From Actinomycetospora callitridis (lineage in GTDB: Bacteria > Actinomycetota > Actinomycetes > Mycobacteriales > Pseudonocardiaceae), in contig NZ_JAQZAK010000001.1 in the NCBI RefSeq assembly GCF_028737265.1, positions 372,001-436,000 on the forward strand: a stretch of 64,000 nucleotides of DNA. Reading direction: 5' to 3'. Every line of letters starts with the position of its first letter. Position 1 is the first letter of the stretch. Below are positions 46,113 through 54,956 of the stretch, piece after piece. The notes beneath the pieces were generated by a model. That model had not been told where the DNA came from. It saw nothing but the letters and a program-made list of their open reading frames with translations, and did no database searches. The translations under genes and the position numbers were made by a program.

Positions 46113-46129
46113 GATAGTACGTGCCCGGA
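46113..46129. promoter_or_regulatory. partial nic-type operator upstream of marR/nicR
   Basis: GATAGTACGTGCCCGGA matches the core of the nicX/nicC elements (GATAGTACGTGCTCGGA) with one change over 17 bases; the upstream half of the direct repeat is absent. It lies 65-81 bases before the nicR start. Confidence 0.65.
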
Positions 46130-46180
46130 ACGGATGGAGCCCGTCCGACGGCCACCTCCTCGCGCATCCCGGGATGCCGA

Positions 46181-46798
46181 CTACCGCCCGGCGGTCGCCC
46201 CGTCCGTCGCGAACGACGGGTCGCGACCCAGCCACGCGATCAACCGGACGGTCGGCGCGGCGTCGCCGGCGACGGCGACGGGCGGCCCGAACGGGATCGG
46301 CCCGCCGCGGGGCTCGGCCGGCAGCACCCGGCGCGCAGTGTCCTCGATCGCGGCGGCGAGGTCGTCGTCGAGCCCTGCGGTGCGGCCGGTGGCCGCCGCG
46401 AGGTCCCAGGCGTGGACGGTGAGCTCCTGGACGTAGCCGAACCCGACGAACCGGCCCGGCATCGTGCCCCAGGGGACGGTGAGGACGCGGTCGAGCACCG
46501 CGGCGTCGGGGCCGTCGAGACCCCACGACGCGTCGACGTCGGCGCGCGCGGCGGTCAGCTCGGCGAGGTGGCGGCCCGCGGCGACCTCGGGCATGGAATC
46601 GATCTCGGAGAACAGGCCCCCGGCGCCGACGTGGGCGATGCGGCGGTGCACGCCGACGAGGTGGTCGAGCAGGGTGCGGACGTCCCAGTCGTCGCACGGG
46701 GTGGGGCGGTCGAGGGCGTCGGGCGCGGTGCCGGCGACCAGGTCGCCGACCTGGTCGAGGGCGCGGGTGAGCAGGGGGCGGGGGTCGGGAGCGGTCAT
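46181..46798 (-). CDS. TIGR03086-type metal-binding DinB protein
   Basis: 205-residue DinB/mycothiol-maleylpyruvate-isomerase-like helical bundle: LLTRALDQVGDLVAGTAPDA, RPTPCDDWDVRTLLDHLVGV (metal His) and GFGYVQELTVHAWDLAAATG (second metal His). This actinobacterial family probably uses mycothiol; no substrate is known. ATG 46798 has GGAG eight bases upstream. It is the second gene of a likely pair with the AlkA-type glycosylase, 26 bases downstream of it. Confidence 0.83.
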   Translation of the reverse strand: MTAPDPRPLLTRALDQVGDLVAGTAPDALDRPTPCDDWDVRTLLDHLVGVHRRIAHVGAGGLFSEIDSMPEVAAGRHLAELTAARADVDASWGLDGPDAAVLDRVLTVPWGTMPGRFVGFGYVQELTVHAWDLAAATGRTAGLDDDLAAAIEDTARRVLPAEPRGGPIPFGPPVAVAGDAAPTVRLIAWLGRDPSFATDGATAGR

Positions 46799-46824
46799 GT
46801 CGATCTCCTTCTCGGGGTTCGTTG

Positions 46825-47724
46825 TCAGCCGGCCACGCGCAGGAGGAGCGCGGTCCAGGTGCGGTAGGGGCGGAGGCGCTCGATCAGGTCGTCGAGCGGG
46901 TCGTCGGGGTGGCGGTCGTGGATCCGGGCGAGCACGGCGCGGCAGCGGGGCTCGTCGGGGAACTCGTCGACGACGCCGCACGCGCGCAGCCAGATCCCCG
47001 ACGCCCAGAACTCGCCGATCCCGCGCAACCGGCGCAGCGCCGCGCGGGCACCGTCCGGGCCCAGGGCGCGCAGCCGCGCGACCTCGAGGTCGCCGGCCAG
47101 CGCGGCGTCGGCGATCCCGTGCAGGCGGTGCACCTTCTCCTGCGCGAGCCCCGGGAACTCCTGCAGCGCGCGCAGGGCCTCGGGCCGGGGGAACGCGTCG
47201 ACCTCGGCGCCGGCGACGGAGAGCACCTCGCCGTGCGCGACCGAGAGCCGCCGGAAGATCGTGCCGGCCTGGCGCCTGCTGATCCGCGCCGAGATCACGC
47301 CCCACGCCGCGGCCTCGTAGGGCGCGCCGAAGAGCGTCGGCCGCAGGCCGCGGTGCTCGTCCATCAGCGCGCCGACGGCCGGGACGCGCCGCCCGACCTC
47401 GGGGTAGTCGCGGGCGTCGTGGTCCAGCGAGAGCAGGCGCGCGATCTGGGCGAGCGCGACCTCCTCCGCGCCGTCGGCGCCGGCGATCTCGACGTGCACC
47501 TCGGCGTCGGGCCCGGCCTGGCGCAGGGCGAAGGCCACGGGGCGCTGGTCGCCGTCGAGCGGGGCGGTGAGGCGCAGGGGCTCTCCGGGTCCGGGCGTGT
47601 GCCGCGTGATCGGGTCCCAGCGCCCGACGAAGTCGCGGGTGCGCTCGAGGTCGAACGGGCCGAGCGGCCGGAGGATGTGCGCGGCGGCGGTGCCCACGGT
47701 GGGGGCGGTGGTGGCGGCGGTCAT
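46825..47724 (-). CDS. DNA-3-methyladenine glycosylase II-like (AlkA family)
   Basis: 299-residue base-excision repair enzyme. The HhH-GPD domain spans ~110-290, with EAAAWGVISARISRRQAGTI, the helix-hairpin-helix LRRLRGIGEFWASGIWLRAC and catalytic Asp expected in DEFPDEPRCRAVL. The N-terminal domain (HILRPLGPFDLERTRDFVGR) resembles the AlkA-type N-domain. Removes alkylated purines from DNA. The start is ATG 47724 or three codons earlier (47733). It is divergent from a WYL regulator, a class often linked to DNA-damage responses. Confidence 0.85.
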   Translation of the reverse strand: MTAATTAPTVGTAAAHILRPLGPFDLERTRDFVGRWDPITRHTPGPGEPLRLTAPLDGDQRPVAFALRQAGPDAEVHVEIAGADGAEEVALAQIARLLSLDHDARDYPEVGRRVPAVGALMDEHRGLRPTLFGAPYEAAAWGVISARISRRQAGTIFRRLSVAHGEVLSVAGAEVDAFPRPEALRALQEFPGLAQEKVHRLHGIADAALAGDLEVARLRALGPDGARAALRRLRGIGEFWASGIWLRACGVVDEFPDEPRCRAVLARIHDRHPDDPLDDLIERLRPYRTWTALLLRVAG

Positions 47725-47788
47725 GAGGAGCATGCTGCTCGCCGATACACGCCACCTACTGTCCTGTTTCTCGGGCATTCTCGACGAC

Positions 47789-48826
47789 GTGCGCTCGGAC
47801 CGTCTGCTCGCCACGCTGCTGCTCCTGCAGAGCCACGGACGCCTGCCCGCGCCCGAGATCGCCCGGCGCCTGGAGGTCTCGAGGCGCACGGTGTCCCGCG
47901 ACGTCGAGGCGCTCTCGGCGGCGGGGGTGCCGGTGTACTGCGAGCGCGGACGCCACGGGGGCGTCGCCCTGCTCGAGGGCTACCGCACCGACGTCACCGG
48001 CATGACCGACGAGGAGCTGCGCGCCCTCGTGGCGCTCGGGTCGTCGGCCGACGGGGGCGCGCTCGGGTCCTCGCTGGCCTCGGCGTCGCGCAAGCTGCTG
48101 GCCGCGCTGCCCGACGCCCGGCGCGAGGGGGTCGACCGCGCCCGGCGGCGCCTGCTCGTCGAGCACCAGGGGTGGCGGCGCGCGCCCGAGGAGCTGCCCG
48201 CGCTTCCGGCGCTGGACGCCGCGCTCGTCGCCGACGAGCGCGTGCGGCTGCGGTACGCGACGGGCGACGCGGCGCACGCCACGTGGCGCACCGTCGACCC
48301 GTACGGGCTGGTCAGCAAGGCCGGCACCTGGTACCTCGTCGCGGCGCACCGTGGTCAGCCCAAGATGTACCGCGTCAGCCGGGTGCGGGCCGTGGCCGCC
48401 ACCGGGACGCCTGCGCGGCGCCCCGACGAGCGCGACCTCGCCGAGGTGTGGGCCGAGCTCCGCGAGCGCCTCGAGACGCCGACCGCCGAGGTCGAGGTCC
48501 GGCTCCTCGTCGACCCGGCGTGGGCGCCGACCCTGCGCCGCGTCCACCTGGCCGTGCTCGCCGGTCCGTGGCGCACCGAGGGCATCGCCCCCGACGGGCG
48601 GGAGATCCTCGTGGCACCGTTCCGGTCGCTCATCGGCGCCCGGGCCGGCCTCCTGGGCTACGGCGAGGCGGTCGAGGTGCTCGAGCCGGCGGCGCTGCGC
48701 GAGGAGATGGCCGACGCCGCGGCGCGGGTGGTGGCGATGTACACGGCGGTGGAGAGAGCCCGACCTGTGATCCCGTGGGCAACTCTGCCGGAGTCGTCCG
48801 TGCCGAATGTCCTGGGCGCCGATTAG
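47789..48826 (+). CDS. WYL-domain transcriptional regulator
   Basis: 345-residue regulator: N-terminal HTH (SDRLLATLLLLQSHGRLPAP, ARRLEVSRRTVSRDVEALS) and WYL domain (VDPYGLVSKAGTWYLVAAHR) plus a C-terminal WCX-like extension (EVEVRLLVDPAWAPTLRRVH). WYL proteins bind nucleic-acid ligands and control DNA repair, phage defence or metabolism. GTG 47789 is used; 64 bases separate it from the divergent glycosylase gene, which is the likely target. Confidence 0.9.
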   Translation: MRSDRLLATLLLLQSHGRLPAPEIARRLEVSRRTVSRDVEALSAAGVPVYCERGRHGGVALLEGYRTDVTGMTDEELRALVALGSSADGGALGSSLASASRKLLAALPDARREGVDRARRRLLVEHQGWRRAPEELPALPALDAALVADERVRLRYATGDAAHATWRTVDPYGLVSKAGTWYLVAAHRGQPKMYRVSRVRAVAATGTPARRPDERDLAEVWAELRERLETPTAEVEVRLLVDPAWAPTLRRVHLAVLAGPWRTEGIAPDGREILVAPFRSLIGARAGLLGYGEAVEVLEPAALREEMADAAARVVAMYTAVERARPVIPWATLPESSVPNVLGAD

Positions 48827-48837
48827 GGTCACGCGCC

Positions 48838-49413
48838 ATGACGACGGTGTTGGTGACCGGTGGCGGCGAACGACTGGCAGAGGTGGCGAAGGCCATCGAG
48901 GCGGCCGGGGCGGAGACCACGGTGGTCGACACCCTGGACCGCCTGGGCGAGGCCGTCCGCGACAAGACGTTCGACGGGTACGTGCAGCTGCCGGTGGCGA
49001 TGACCCCGCGGACCGGCGGCAGCCTCGTCTCCCGCGTCGAGCAGTTCCTGTCCGAGGGCCTGCTCAGCCGTTTCCGGGCCGCCGAGACGGTGCTGCCGAC
49101 GCTGGCCGAGTCGGCGAACGTCCTGCTCGTCGGTGGGCAGACGAACGTCGACTCCGACGCGCCCGACGACCAGGAGGCGCGGACCGCGCTGATGCGGGTG
49201 CTCGCCCACGCCCTGCGGGCCGAGCGCGCCCCGAGCCACCTGCGGGTGCGCACGGCCGGGCCCGAGTGGTCCGCGACGGACATCGCCACGAAGATCCTCA
49301 GCGAGGGCGGGAGCGAGTCGGACGCCGACCAGACCGGCGAGCGCCAGGCCATCGGCAAGGCCTACGCCGACTGGCGCGCCGAGGTCCTCGGGCTCGTGCG
49401 GGTCGAGTTCTGA
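48838..49413 (+). CDS. hypothetical protein, Rossmann-like N-terminus
   Basis: 191-residue soluble protein. It begins like a dinucleotide-binding SDR (TTVLVTGGGERLAEVAKAIE) but lacks the YxxxK catalytic pair, and ends in an acidic C-terminal stretch (SEGGSESDADQTGERQAIGK). The middle is helical (SRVEQFLSEGLLSRFRAAET). It looks like a non-catalytic NAD(P)-fold protein conserved in actinobacteria; I recognise no function. ATG 48838 is 11 bases after the WYL gene stop, so both may be co-transcribed. Confidence 0.7.
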   Translation: MTTVLVTGGGERLAEVAKAIEAAGAETTVVDTLDRLGEAVRDKTFDGYVQLPVAMTPRTGGSLVSRVEQFLSEGLLSRFRAAETVLPTLAESANVLLVGGQTNVDSDAPDDQEARTALMRVLAHALRAERAPSHLRVRTAGPEWSATDIATKILSEGGSESDADQTGERQAIGKAYADWRAEVLGLVRVEF

Positions 49414-49452
49414 CCTCGCGGCGCAGCCGTCGGTGACCCCGGAGCCGGTCGC

Positions 49453-50706
49453 CTACGGCAGCGCCGAGCCCTGGCGGTACTCCTCCCACGGGATCGTCCA
49501 GTCGGCGATGTCCCCGTCACGGGTGGTCAGCGGGCGGCTGGAGCCGACGATCTCCACCGGGTCGCCCATCTGCACCCAGTTGTAGAAGAACTCGCCGTTG
49601 GCCGGGGACAGGTTGACGCAGCCGTGCGAGACGTTGCGGCGCCCCTGGGCGCTGACCGAGTCCGGGTTGACGTGCACGAACTCGCCGTTGTTCGAGATGC
49701 GGACGGCCAGCGGCAGGTTCTGGTCGTAGAACCCGGGCTGGCCCTCGCCCGGGCCGCCCCACGTGTCCGAGCGCATCCGCTTGACCTCGTGCTTCTCGAA
49801 CGCGACGTGGACGCCGTACTGCGTCGGGTAGATGTCGCGGCCGTAGGACGCCGGCAGGCTCCGCAGCTCCTGCCCGTCCTGGTAGAGCACGAGGGTGTGG
49901 GCGTTCACGTCGCCGCGAGCGCGCTGGTCGCGGCCGACGGTGAAGGAGAACGAGCGGTCCTCGGCGCCGTAGAGGCCCTCGCCGCCGTCGACGCCGAACA
50001 GGCGCGCCTCGACGGTGACCTGCGTGCCGGGGCGCCAGTACTCCTTCGGGCGCCAGTTGAGCTGCTCGTCGGACATCCACCGGAAGGAGCCCTCGGTGGG
50101 CACCGAGGTGGCGACCGAGACGCGCCGTTCGACCGCCGCGCGGTCGGTGACCGGCGCGTCGAAGGTGATCGAGATCGGCATGGCGACGCCGACGGTCTGA
50201 CCGTCGGTGGGCCGGATGCTCGCGATCTCCAGCGTCTGCTCGGGGTCGACCGTGCGGAAGGTCTGGTCGAGCGGGGCGCCGGGGCCGCCGCGCTCGTCGA
50301 CGCCGACGGCCTGCACCCGGTACTCGGTGCCGTAGGCCAGCGTGGCGCTGGTCCAGCGCGTGCCGGTCGGGTCGAGGGTGCCGGTGAGGGCGGGCGCGCC
50401 CGCGGGCGTGACGGTGACCGAGGTCAGCCGCCCGCCCGCCGCCGACACGACGAGCGGCTCGGCGGGCGCGACGTCCACCGCGCCCGGCGCCACCGAGGCG
50501 GCGAGCGCGACCGGGGGCACGGGCGGCGGCGGGGCCGACGTCACCCCGGCGCAGCCACCCAGCAGGGCGACCAACGCCAGCAGGACCACGATCGGTCCCG
50601 TCGACGCCCGATCGAGCCCATGTCCCCGCGCTCCACGAGCGCGCTCCGTCCTCGCCACACCGCCCCCAAATCCCGTTCCGGGGAGATTCTCCCCGGACAT
50701 CCTCAT
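49453..50706 (-). CDS. L,D-transpeptidase lipoprotein with Ig-like domains
   Basis: 417-residue peptidoglycan cross-linking enzyme forming 3-3 links, like mycobacterial LdtMt2. A signal with lipobox LLALVALLGGCAG (Cys near 52) anchors it outside the membrane; two Ig-like domains follow (LVVSAAGGRLTSVTVTPAGA; SIRPTDGQTVGVAMPISITF), then the YkuD domain with catalytic HGC in VSHGCVNLSPANGEFF. The start is ATG at 50706 or 50700; a GTG at about 50655 would give a more typical signal peptide. The 183 bases to the divergent mprA gene hold a direct-repeat operator. Confidence 0.92.
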   Translation of the reverse strand: MRMSGENLPGTGFGGGVARTERARGARGHGLDRASTGPIVVLLALVALLGGCAGVTSAPPPPVPPVALAASVAPGAVDVAPAEPLVVSAAGGRLTSVTVTPAGAPALTGTLDPTGTRWTSATLAYGTEYRVQAVGVDERGGPGAPLDQTFRTVDPEQTLEIASIRPTDGQTVGVAMPISITFDAPVTDRAAVERRVSVATSVPTEGSFRWMSDEQLNWRPKEYWRPGTQVTVEARLFGVDGGEGLYGAEDRSFSFTVGRDQRARGDVNAHTLVLYQDGQELRSLPASYGRDIYPTQYGVHVAFEKHEVKRMRSDTWGGPGEGQPGFYDQNLPLAVRISNNGEFVHVNPDSVSAQGRRNVSHGCVNLSPANGEFFYNWVQMGDPVEIVGSSRPLTTRDGDIADWTIPWEEYRQGSALP

Positions 50707-50848
50707 CCGAGCGAGACGCCGGGGACGCTCTGCGGGTTGCGTGTCGCGGGTGTCGAATCGGTCTCGGTCCCGCTGCGCGGCGTGGCGTCACCGTGTGTCG
50801 GATCGGACAGACCGGACACTGTGCCGAACGGGTGAGTCTGATGCTCTC

Positions 50849-50867
50849 GTCTCAGGGCTGTCTCAGG
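50849..50867 (+). promoter_or_regulatory. MprA-box-like direct repeats ahead of mprA
   Basis: Two identical octamers GTCTCAGG at 50849-50856 and 50860-50867, 11 bases apart, 23 bases before the mprA start. Mycobacterial MprA recognises loosely conserved direct repeats in its own promoter, so autoregulation is a reasonable inference. Confidence 0.6.
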
Positions 50868-50889
50868 CCGTGCGGTCACACTGTCCGAC

Positions 50890-51591
50890 ATGCGCATCCT
50901 CGTCGCGGACGACGACCGGGCCGTGCGGGACTCCCTGCGCCGCTCGCTCGCCTTCAACGGCTACCAGGTCGAGCTCGCGGCGGACGGGCAGCAGGCGCTG
51001 GACGCCATGTCCGGCGAGAACGGCCAGCGCCCCGACGCCCTCGTGCTCGACGTGATGATGCCGCGGGTCGACGGCCTCGAGGTGTGCCGGCGGCTGCGCA
51101 ACGCCGGCGACGACATCCCCGTGCTGGTGCTCACCGCCCGCGAGGCGGTCTCCGACCGCGTGGCGGGCCTCGACGCCGGCGCCGACGACTACCTCGCCAA
51201 GCCCTTCGCGCTCGAGGAGCTCCTCGCCCGGCTGCGGGCGCTGCTGCGTCGCCGGGTGCCCGACGAGCCGGGCACTCCCGACCCCGAGCCCCTGCGCTTC
51301 GCCGACCTCTCGCTCGACCCCGTCACCCGCGAGGTCCGCCGCGGCGAGCGCCCGATCAGCCTCACGCGCACCGAGTTCTCGCTGCTCGAGCTGTTCATGG
51401 CCAACCCGCGCCGCGTTCTGACGCGCAGCCGCATCCTCGAGGACGTCTGGGGCTACGACTTCCCGACCACCGGCAACGCCCTCGAGGTCTACGTCGGCTA
51501 CCTGCGCCGCAAGACCGAGGCGGAGGCCGAGCCCCGCCTCATCCACACCGTCCGCGGGGTCGGCTACGTCCTGCGCGAGACACCGCCCTGA
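50890..51591 (+). CDS. mprA: OmpR-family response regulator, MprA-like
   Basis: 233-residue response regulator. Receiver: [19 protein letters not shown] with the phospho-acceptor Asp in [17 protein letters not shown], Thr in [11 protein letters not shown] and Lys in [23 protein letters not shown]-binding winged helix: [46 protein letters not shown]. MprA in M. tuberculosis responds to envelope stress and controls sigE and pepD. The histidine kinase is convergent downstream rather than in the same operon, and a hairpin lies between them. ATG 50890 is the start. Confidence 0.92.
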   Translation: MRILVADDDRAVRDSLRRSLAFNGYQVELAADGQQALDAMSGENGQRPDALVLDVMMPRVDGLEVCRRLRNAGDDIPVLVLTAREAVSDRVAGLDAGADDYLAKPFALEELLARLRALLRRRVPDEPGTPDPEPLRFADLSLDPVTREVRRGERPISLTRTEFSLLELFMANPRRVLTRSRILEDVWGYDFPTTGNALEVYVGYLRRKTEAEAEPRLIHTVRGVGYVLRETPP

Positions 51592-51593
51592 CC

Positions 51594-51635
51594 CGTGAGC
51601 GAAGTTCACGGCTATGGCCGGGAACTTCGCTCACG
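51594..51635. terminator. 14-bp hairpin between mprA and mprB
   Basis: CGTGAGCGAAGTTC (51594-51607) pairs with GAACTTCGCTCACG (51622-51635); the loop contains CGGC/GCCG. It separates the convergent mprA and mprB stops, ending one base before mprB's last codon, so it serves both genes. Confidence 0.75.
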
Positions 51636-53195
51636 TCAGCTGCGCGGGATCCAGAAGCGCAGGAGCGCGCCGCCCTCGGGGGCGCGGCCGGCGGAGACGC
51701 CGCCGTGGTGGCGCTCGGCGACCTGGGCGACGATCGAGAGCCCGAGCCCCGAGCCGCTCATCGTGCGGGCGTCCAGCGAGCGGTAGAAGCGCTCGAAGAC
51801 CAGGTCGAGCTCCTCGTCGGCGATCCCGGGGCCCGCGTCGGCCACCTCGAGCACCGCGGTGCCGGGACGTTCCGGGGCGACGCCGGCCCGCAGCGTCACC
51901 CGCACCGTTCCGCCCGGCGGGCTCCACTTGGCGGCGTTGTCGAGCAGGTTGAGGGCCGCGCGCTCGAGGGCGTTGGCGTCCCCGGTGACCTCGCACGACG
52001 CGAGGTCGACGTCGAAGGTCACGTTCTCGGCCACGCCGCGGCGCCGGGCCCGGTCGAGCGCGCGCTCCACGACGTCGGCGAGGTCGAGGGGCTCGGCGGC
52101 CACCTCGGGCGGGTCGTCGCGGGCGAGCTCGACGACGTCGCCGATGAGGTTGGCGAGCTCATCGACCTGCGCGCGCAGGTCGGCCTGCAGCTCGGCGCGG
52201 TCCTGCTCGGAGAGCCGGGGCGCGTCGGGACGCTGCGACGCCTGCTCGGACGCCATCAGCAGCTCGAGGTTCGTCCGCAGCGAGGTCAGCGGCGTGCGCA
52301 GCTCGTGCCCGGCGTCGGCCACGAGCCGGCGTTGTCGGTCGATGGACGACGAGAGCGCTGCGAGCATCGCATTGAAACTGCTGGTCAGGCGGGCGATCTC
52401 GTCGCCTCCGGTGACCGGGATCGGACGCAGGTCGCCGGTGCGGGCGACGCGCTCGGTCGCCGAGATCAGCCGCTCGACGGGCCGGAGCCCGGCGCGGGCG
52501 ATGGCCACGCCGGTCAGCGCGGCGAGCAGGACGCCCGAGGCGCCGGCGACGAGGAGCACGACGGCGAGCTTCGACAGCGTCCGCCGCGTCGGGTCGAGCT
52601 CCTGGGCCAGCACGAGCGCCCGGTCCTCGCCCGCGTAGACGGCGACGACCCGGTAGACCTCGCCGTCGATCACCCCGGTGCGCACCGACGTCGGCGGGTT
52701 CTGGCGGGCGGCGGACACCTCGGCGGCGCCGAGGGGCGGGCTGCTGCCCCGCAGCGTCACGAACTCGCCGCCGGCGGTCACGATCGCCACCCGCACCTCG
52801 CCGGCGGCGAGCGCGTCGGACGAGACCCTCAGCAGCAGCGACGGATCGGCGAGGTCACCGGACGCCGCGACCGTCGCGCGCTGCACCAGGCTCTCGTCGA
52901 GCTGGTCGTAGAGCGCGCGCTGCGCGGTGAAGAACACCGCGGCGGCGATCAGCGCGACGAGCAGCCCGCCGCCGACCGAGACGAGGATGCCCACCCGCCG
53001 GCGCAGCGGGATGCCCTGCAGGACGTGGCGGATGAGGCCGGGCGGGGCCTCCTCCTCGTCGTCGCGCCGCTCGCCGGGCGGACCGGTGGGTGCCACGGAC
53101 CCGTCGGCCGAGGTGTGGGCCGGGTCCTCGAGGGTCGTCCGGCCACCGCTCGTCGGGCCGGCTCCGAGACGCTCCACCCCACCAGCTTCCCCCAT
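51636..53195 (-). CDS. mprB: sensor histidine kinase, MprB-like
   Basis: 519-residue membrane kinase partner of MprA. Order: cytoplasmic N-terminus, TM1 (VGILVSVGGGLLVALIAAAV), extracellular sensor of ~110 residues, TM2 (LAVVLLVAGASGVLLAALTG), HAMP, dimerisation helix with the phosphorylated His in RRLVADAGHELRTPLTSLRT, and ATPase with N (ALNLLDNAAKW), G1 (VADAGPGI) and G2 (SGSGLGLSIV) boxes. ATG 53195 is chosen as the start of the mycobacterium-like N-terminus; the open frame goes 100 codons further but through pepD's upstream region. Tail-to-tail with mprA, back to back with pepD: rearranged from the collinear mycobacterial order. Confidence 0.9.
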   Translation of the reverse strand: MGEAGGVERLGAGPTSGGRTTLEDPAHTSADGSVAPTGPPGERRDDEEEAPPGLIRHVLQGIPLRRRVGILVSVGGGLLVALIAAAVFFTAQRALYDQLDESLVQRATVAASGDLADPSLLLRVSSDALAAGEVRVAIVTAGGEFVTLRGSSPPLGAAEVSAARQNPPTSVRTGVIDGEVYRVVAVYAGEDRALVLAQELDPTRRTLSKLAVVLLVAGASGVLLAALTGVAIARAGLRPVERLISATERVARTGDLRPIPVTGGDEIARLTSSFNAMLAALSSSIDRQRRLVADAGHELRTPLTSLRTNLELLMASEQASQRPDAPRLSEQDRAELQADLRAQVDELANLIGDVVELARDDPPEVAAEPLDLADVVERALDRARRRGVAENVTFDVDLASCEVTGDANALERAALNLLDNAAKWSPPGGTVRVTLRAGVAPERPGTAVLEVADAGPGIADEELDLVFERFYRSLDARTMSGSGLGLSIVAQVAERHHGGVSAGRAPEGGALLRFWIPRS

Positions 53196-53251
53196 GAGGT
53201 CGACGGCGCCCGTGTGGGCGAAGCACGGGGTCGGTGCGAGAGGCTGGGGGG

Positions 53252-54934
53252 ATGAGCGAGAACGACGCCGCGTCCGCCGCCCCGGGAGGGTCCGGCCCGT
53301 CGGGATCCGACGTGCCGCCCGGACCGACGTCCACCGCTCCCACGGGCCCCGCGTCGACGCCGTCGTCCACAGCGACGGGCCCGACGGCCACAGGTCCCGA
53401 CGGCGGTGACGGCCCGGCCGGCCGCCCGGCCGGGCCCGGCGGTGTGCGCTGGGCCGAGGGCACGGGCCGCGAGTACGACACCCAGCCCGGGACACAGGCC
53501 ACCGGCGGTGCCTCGCCCTACAGCGCGCCCACCCAGGTCACCCAGCAGCCCCAGGGCCTCGGGCCCTCCGGCGCGGCCGGTGCGGCCGGTGCGACGGCCT
53601 TCGGCCCGATGCCGTCCTACCCCGCGACCGCGCCGCAGACCCGCGAGGCGCCCGTCGGCACCTACGACGGTCCGGGTGGCTACGGCGGACAGGGGAGCTA
53701 CGGCGGCCCCGCCCAGGGCCCGCCGACCGATCACGGTGGGTACGGCTGGGGCGCCACGGGCGCCGGGCCCGCCACCCCGCCCGGCGGGCACCCCCGCGAC
53801 CCGGGCGGCGGCTGGGGCGGCGGCGGAGCCCCCGGGGGCGGCGGACCCACCCCGCCGCGGCGGCGGCCCGGGACCCTCGCGCTGGTCGCCCTGGCGCTGG
53901 TCGCGGGCCTCATCGGCGGCGCCCTGTCGGCCGTGGCCATCGGCGGCATCGGCGGCTCGTCGAGCTCCTCGCAGGGCACCGCGCTCGACGAGCCCGTGCC
54001 GAACGAGGGACCCACCGACGCGGAGCCCGGGTCGATCGAGGCGGTGGCGGCCAACGTGCTGCCCAGCGCCGTGCAGATCCGTGGCGCGGCCGGCGAGGGC
54101 TCGGGGGTCGTGCTCTCGGCCGACGGCCTGATCATGACCAACAACCACGTCCTGCAGGCCGGCCAGGGCGGTGGCCTGGAGGCGATCTTCTCCGACGGCC
54201 GCGCCGCGCCCGTCCAGATCGTCGGCACCGCACCGGCGGCGGACATCGCGGTCGTGCGGGCGAGCGGCGTCACCAACCTGCGGGCCGCGAGCCTCGGCAA
54301 CTCCGACGAGCTGTCGCAGGGCCAGACCGTCATCGCGGTCGGCTCCCCGCTGGGGCTCTCCGGCACGGTGACCACCGGCATCATCAGTGCGCTCCAGCGC
54401 CCCGTGCAGGCCGGCGGCTCCGGCTCGGGCCAGAGCAGCGTCCTCGACGCGATCCAGACCGACGCGGCGATCAACCCCGGCAACTCCGGCGGCCCGCTCG
54501 TCGACGATCAGGGCCGCGTGATCGGGGTCAACACCGCGATCGCCAGCGTCACGGGCGGCACGGGCCAGGAGGCCGGCTCGATCGGCCTCGGGTTCGCGAT
54601 CCCGATCAACCAGGCGCGCCGCCTGGCCACCGAGCTCGTCGACACCGGCCAGGCGACCCAGGCCGTCATCGGCGTCGGGGTGGCCGACGCCCAGCCGCGC
54701 GGCGCCGCGATGGCCGACGTGCAGCCGGGATCGCCCGCCCAGACGGCGGGCATCGTCGCCGGCGACGTCGTCGTCGGCGTGGACAACCGCGTGATCGAGG
54801 ACGCCAACGCGTTCGTCGCGGCGATCCAGTCGCGGCCGCCGGGGCAGACCGTCACCCTCGCCCTGCAGACGCCCGGCGGGGCCCCGCGGCAGGTCACCGT
54901 CACGCTCGGGAGCCGGGTGATCGGCGGGCGCTGA
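53252..54934 (+). CDS. pepD: HtrA-like serine protease with PDZ domain, PepD-like
   Basis: 560-residue membrane-anchored periplasmic-side protease. About 205 disordered Gly/Pro/Thr residues precede one membrane segment (LALVALALVAGLIGGALSAV). The trypsin-like triad is His in LIMTNNHVLQAG, Asp in AADIAVVRASG and Ser in NPGNSGGPLVDD; a PDZ domain closes the protein (VGVADAQPRGAAMADVQPGS ... VVGVDNRVI). PepD degrades misfolded envelope proteins and is controlled by MprAB in mycobacteria. ATG 53252 is preceded by GGGGG. It is divergent from mprB with 56 bases between starts. Confidence 0.91.
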   Translation: MSENDAASAAPGGSGPSGSDVPPGPTSTAPTGPASTPSSTATGPTATGPDGGDGPAGRPAGPGGVRWAEGTGREYDTQPGTQATGGASPYSAPTQVTQQPQGLGPSGAAGAAGATAFGPMPSYPATAPQTREAPVGTYDGPGGYGGQGSYGGPAQGPPTDHGGYGWGATGAGPATPPGGHPRDPGGGWGGGGAPGGGGPTPPRRRPGTLALVALALVAGLIGGALSAVAIGGIGGSSSSSQGTALDEPVPNEGPTDAEPGSIEAVAANVLPSAVQIRGAAGEGSGVVLSADGLIMTNNHVLQAGQGGGLEAIFSDGRAAPVQIVGTAPAADIAVVRASGVTNLRAASLGNSDELSQGQTVIAVGSPLGLSGTVTTGIISALQRPVQAGGSGSGQSSVLDAIQTDAAINPGNSGGPLVDDQGRVIGVNTAIASVTGGTGQEAGSIGLGFAIPINQARRLATELVDTGQATQAVIGVGVADAQPRGAAMADVQPGSPAQTAGIVAGDVVVGVDNRVIEDANAFVAAIQSRPPGQTVTLALQTPGGAPRQVTVTLGSRVIGGR

Positions 54935-54956
54935 GGCCCGCCGGCCCGCCCCGACG

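Noticed and set aside
46825..47889. Longer start for the AlkA-type gene
   Set aside because: The extra N-terminal part overlaps the divergent WYL gene and is Ser/Arg-rich without family similarity.
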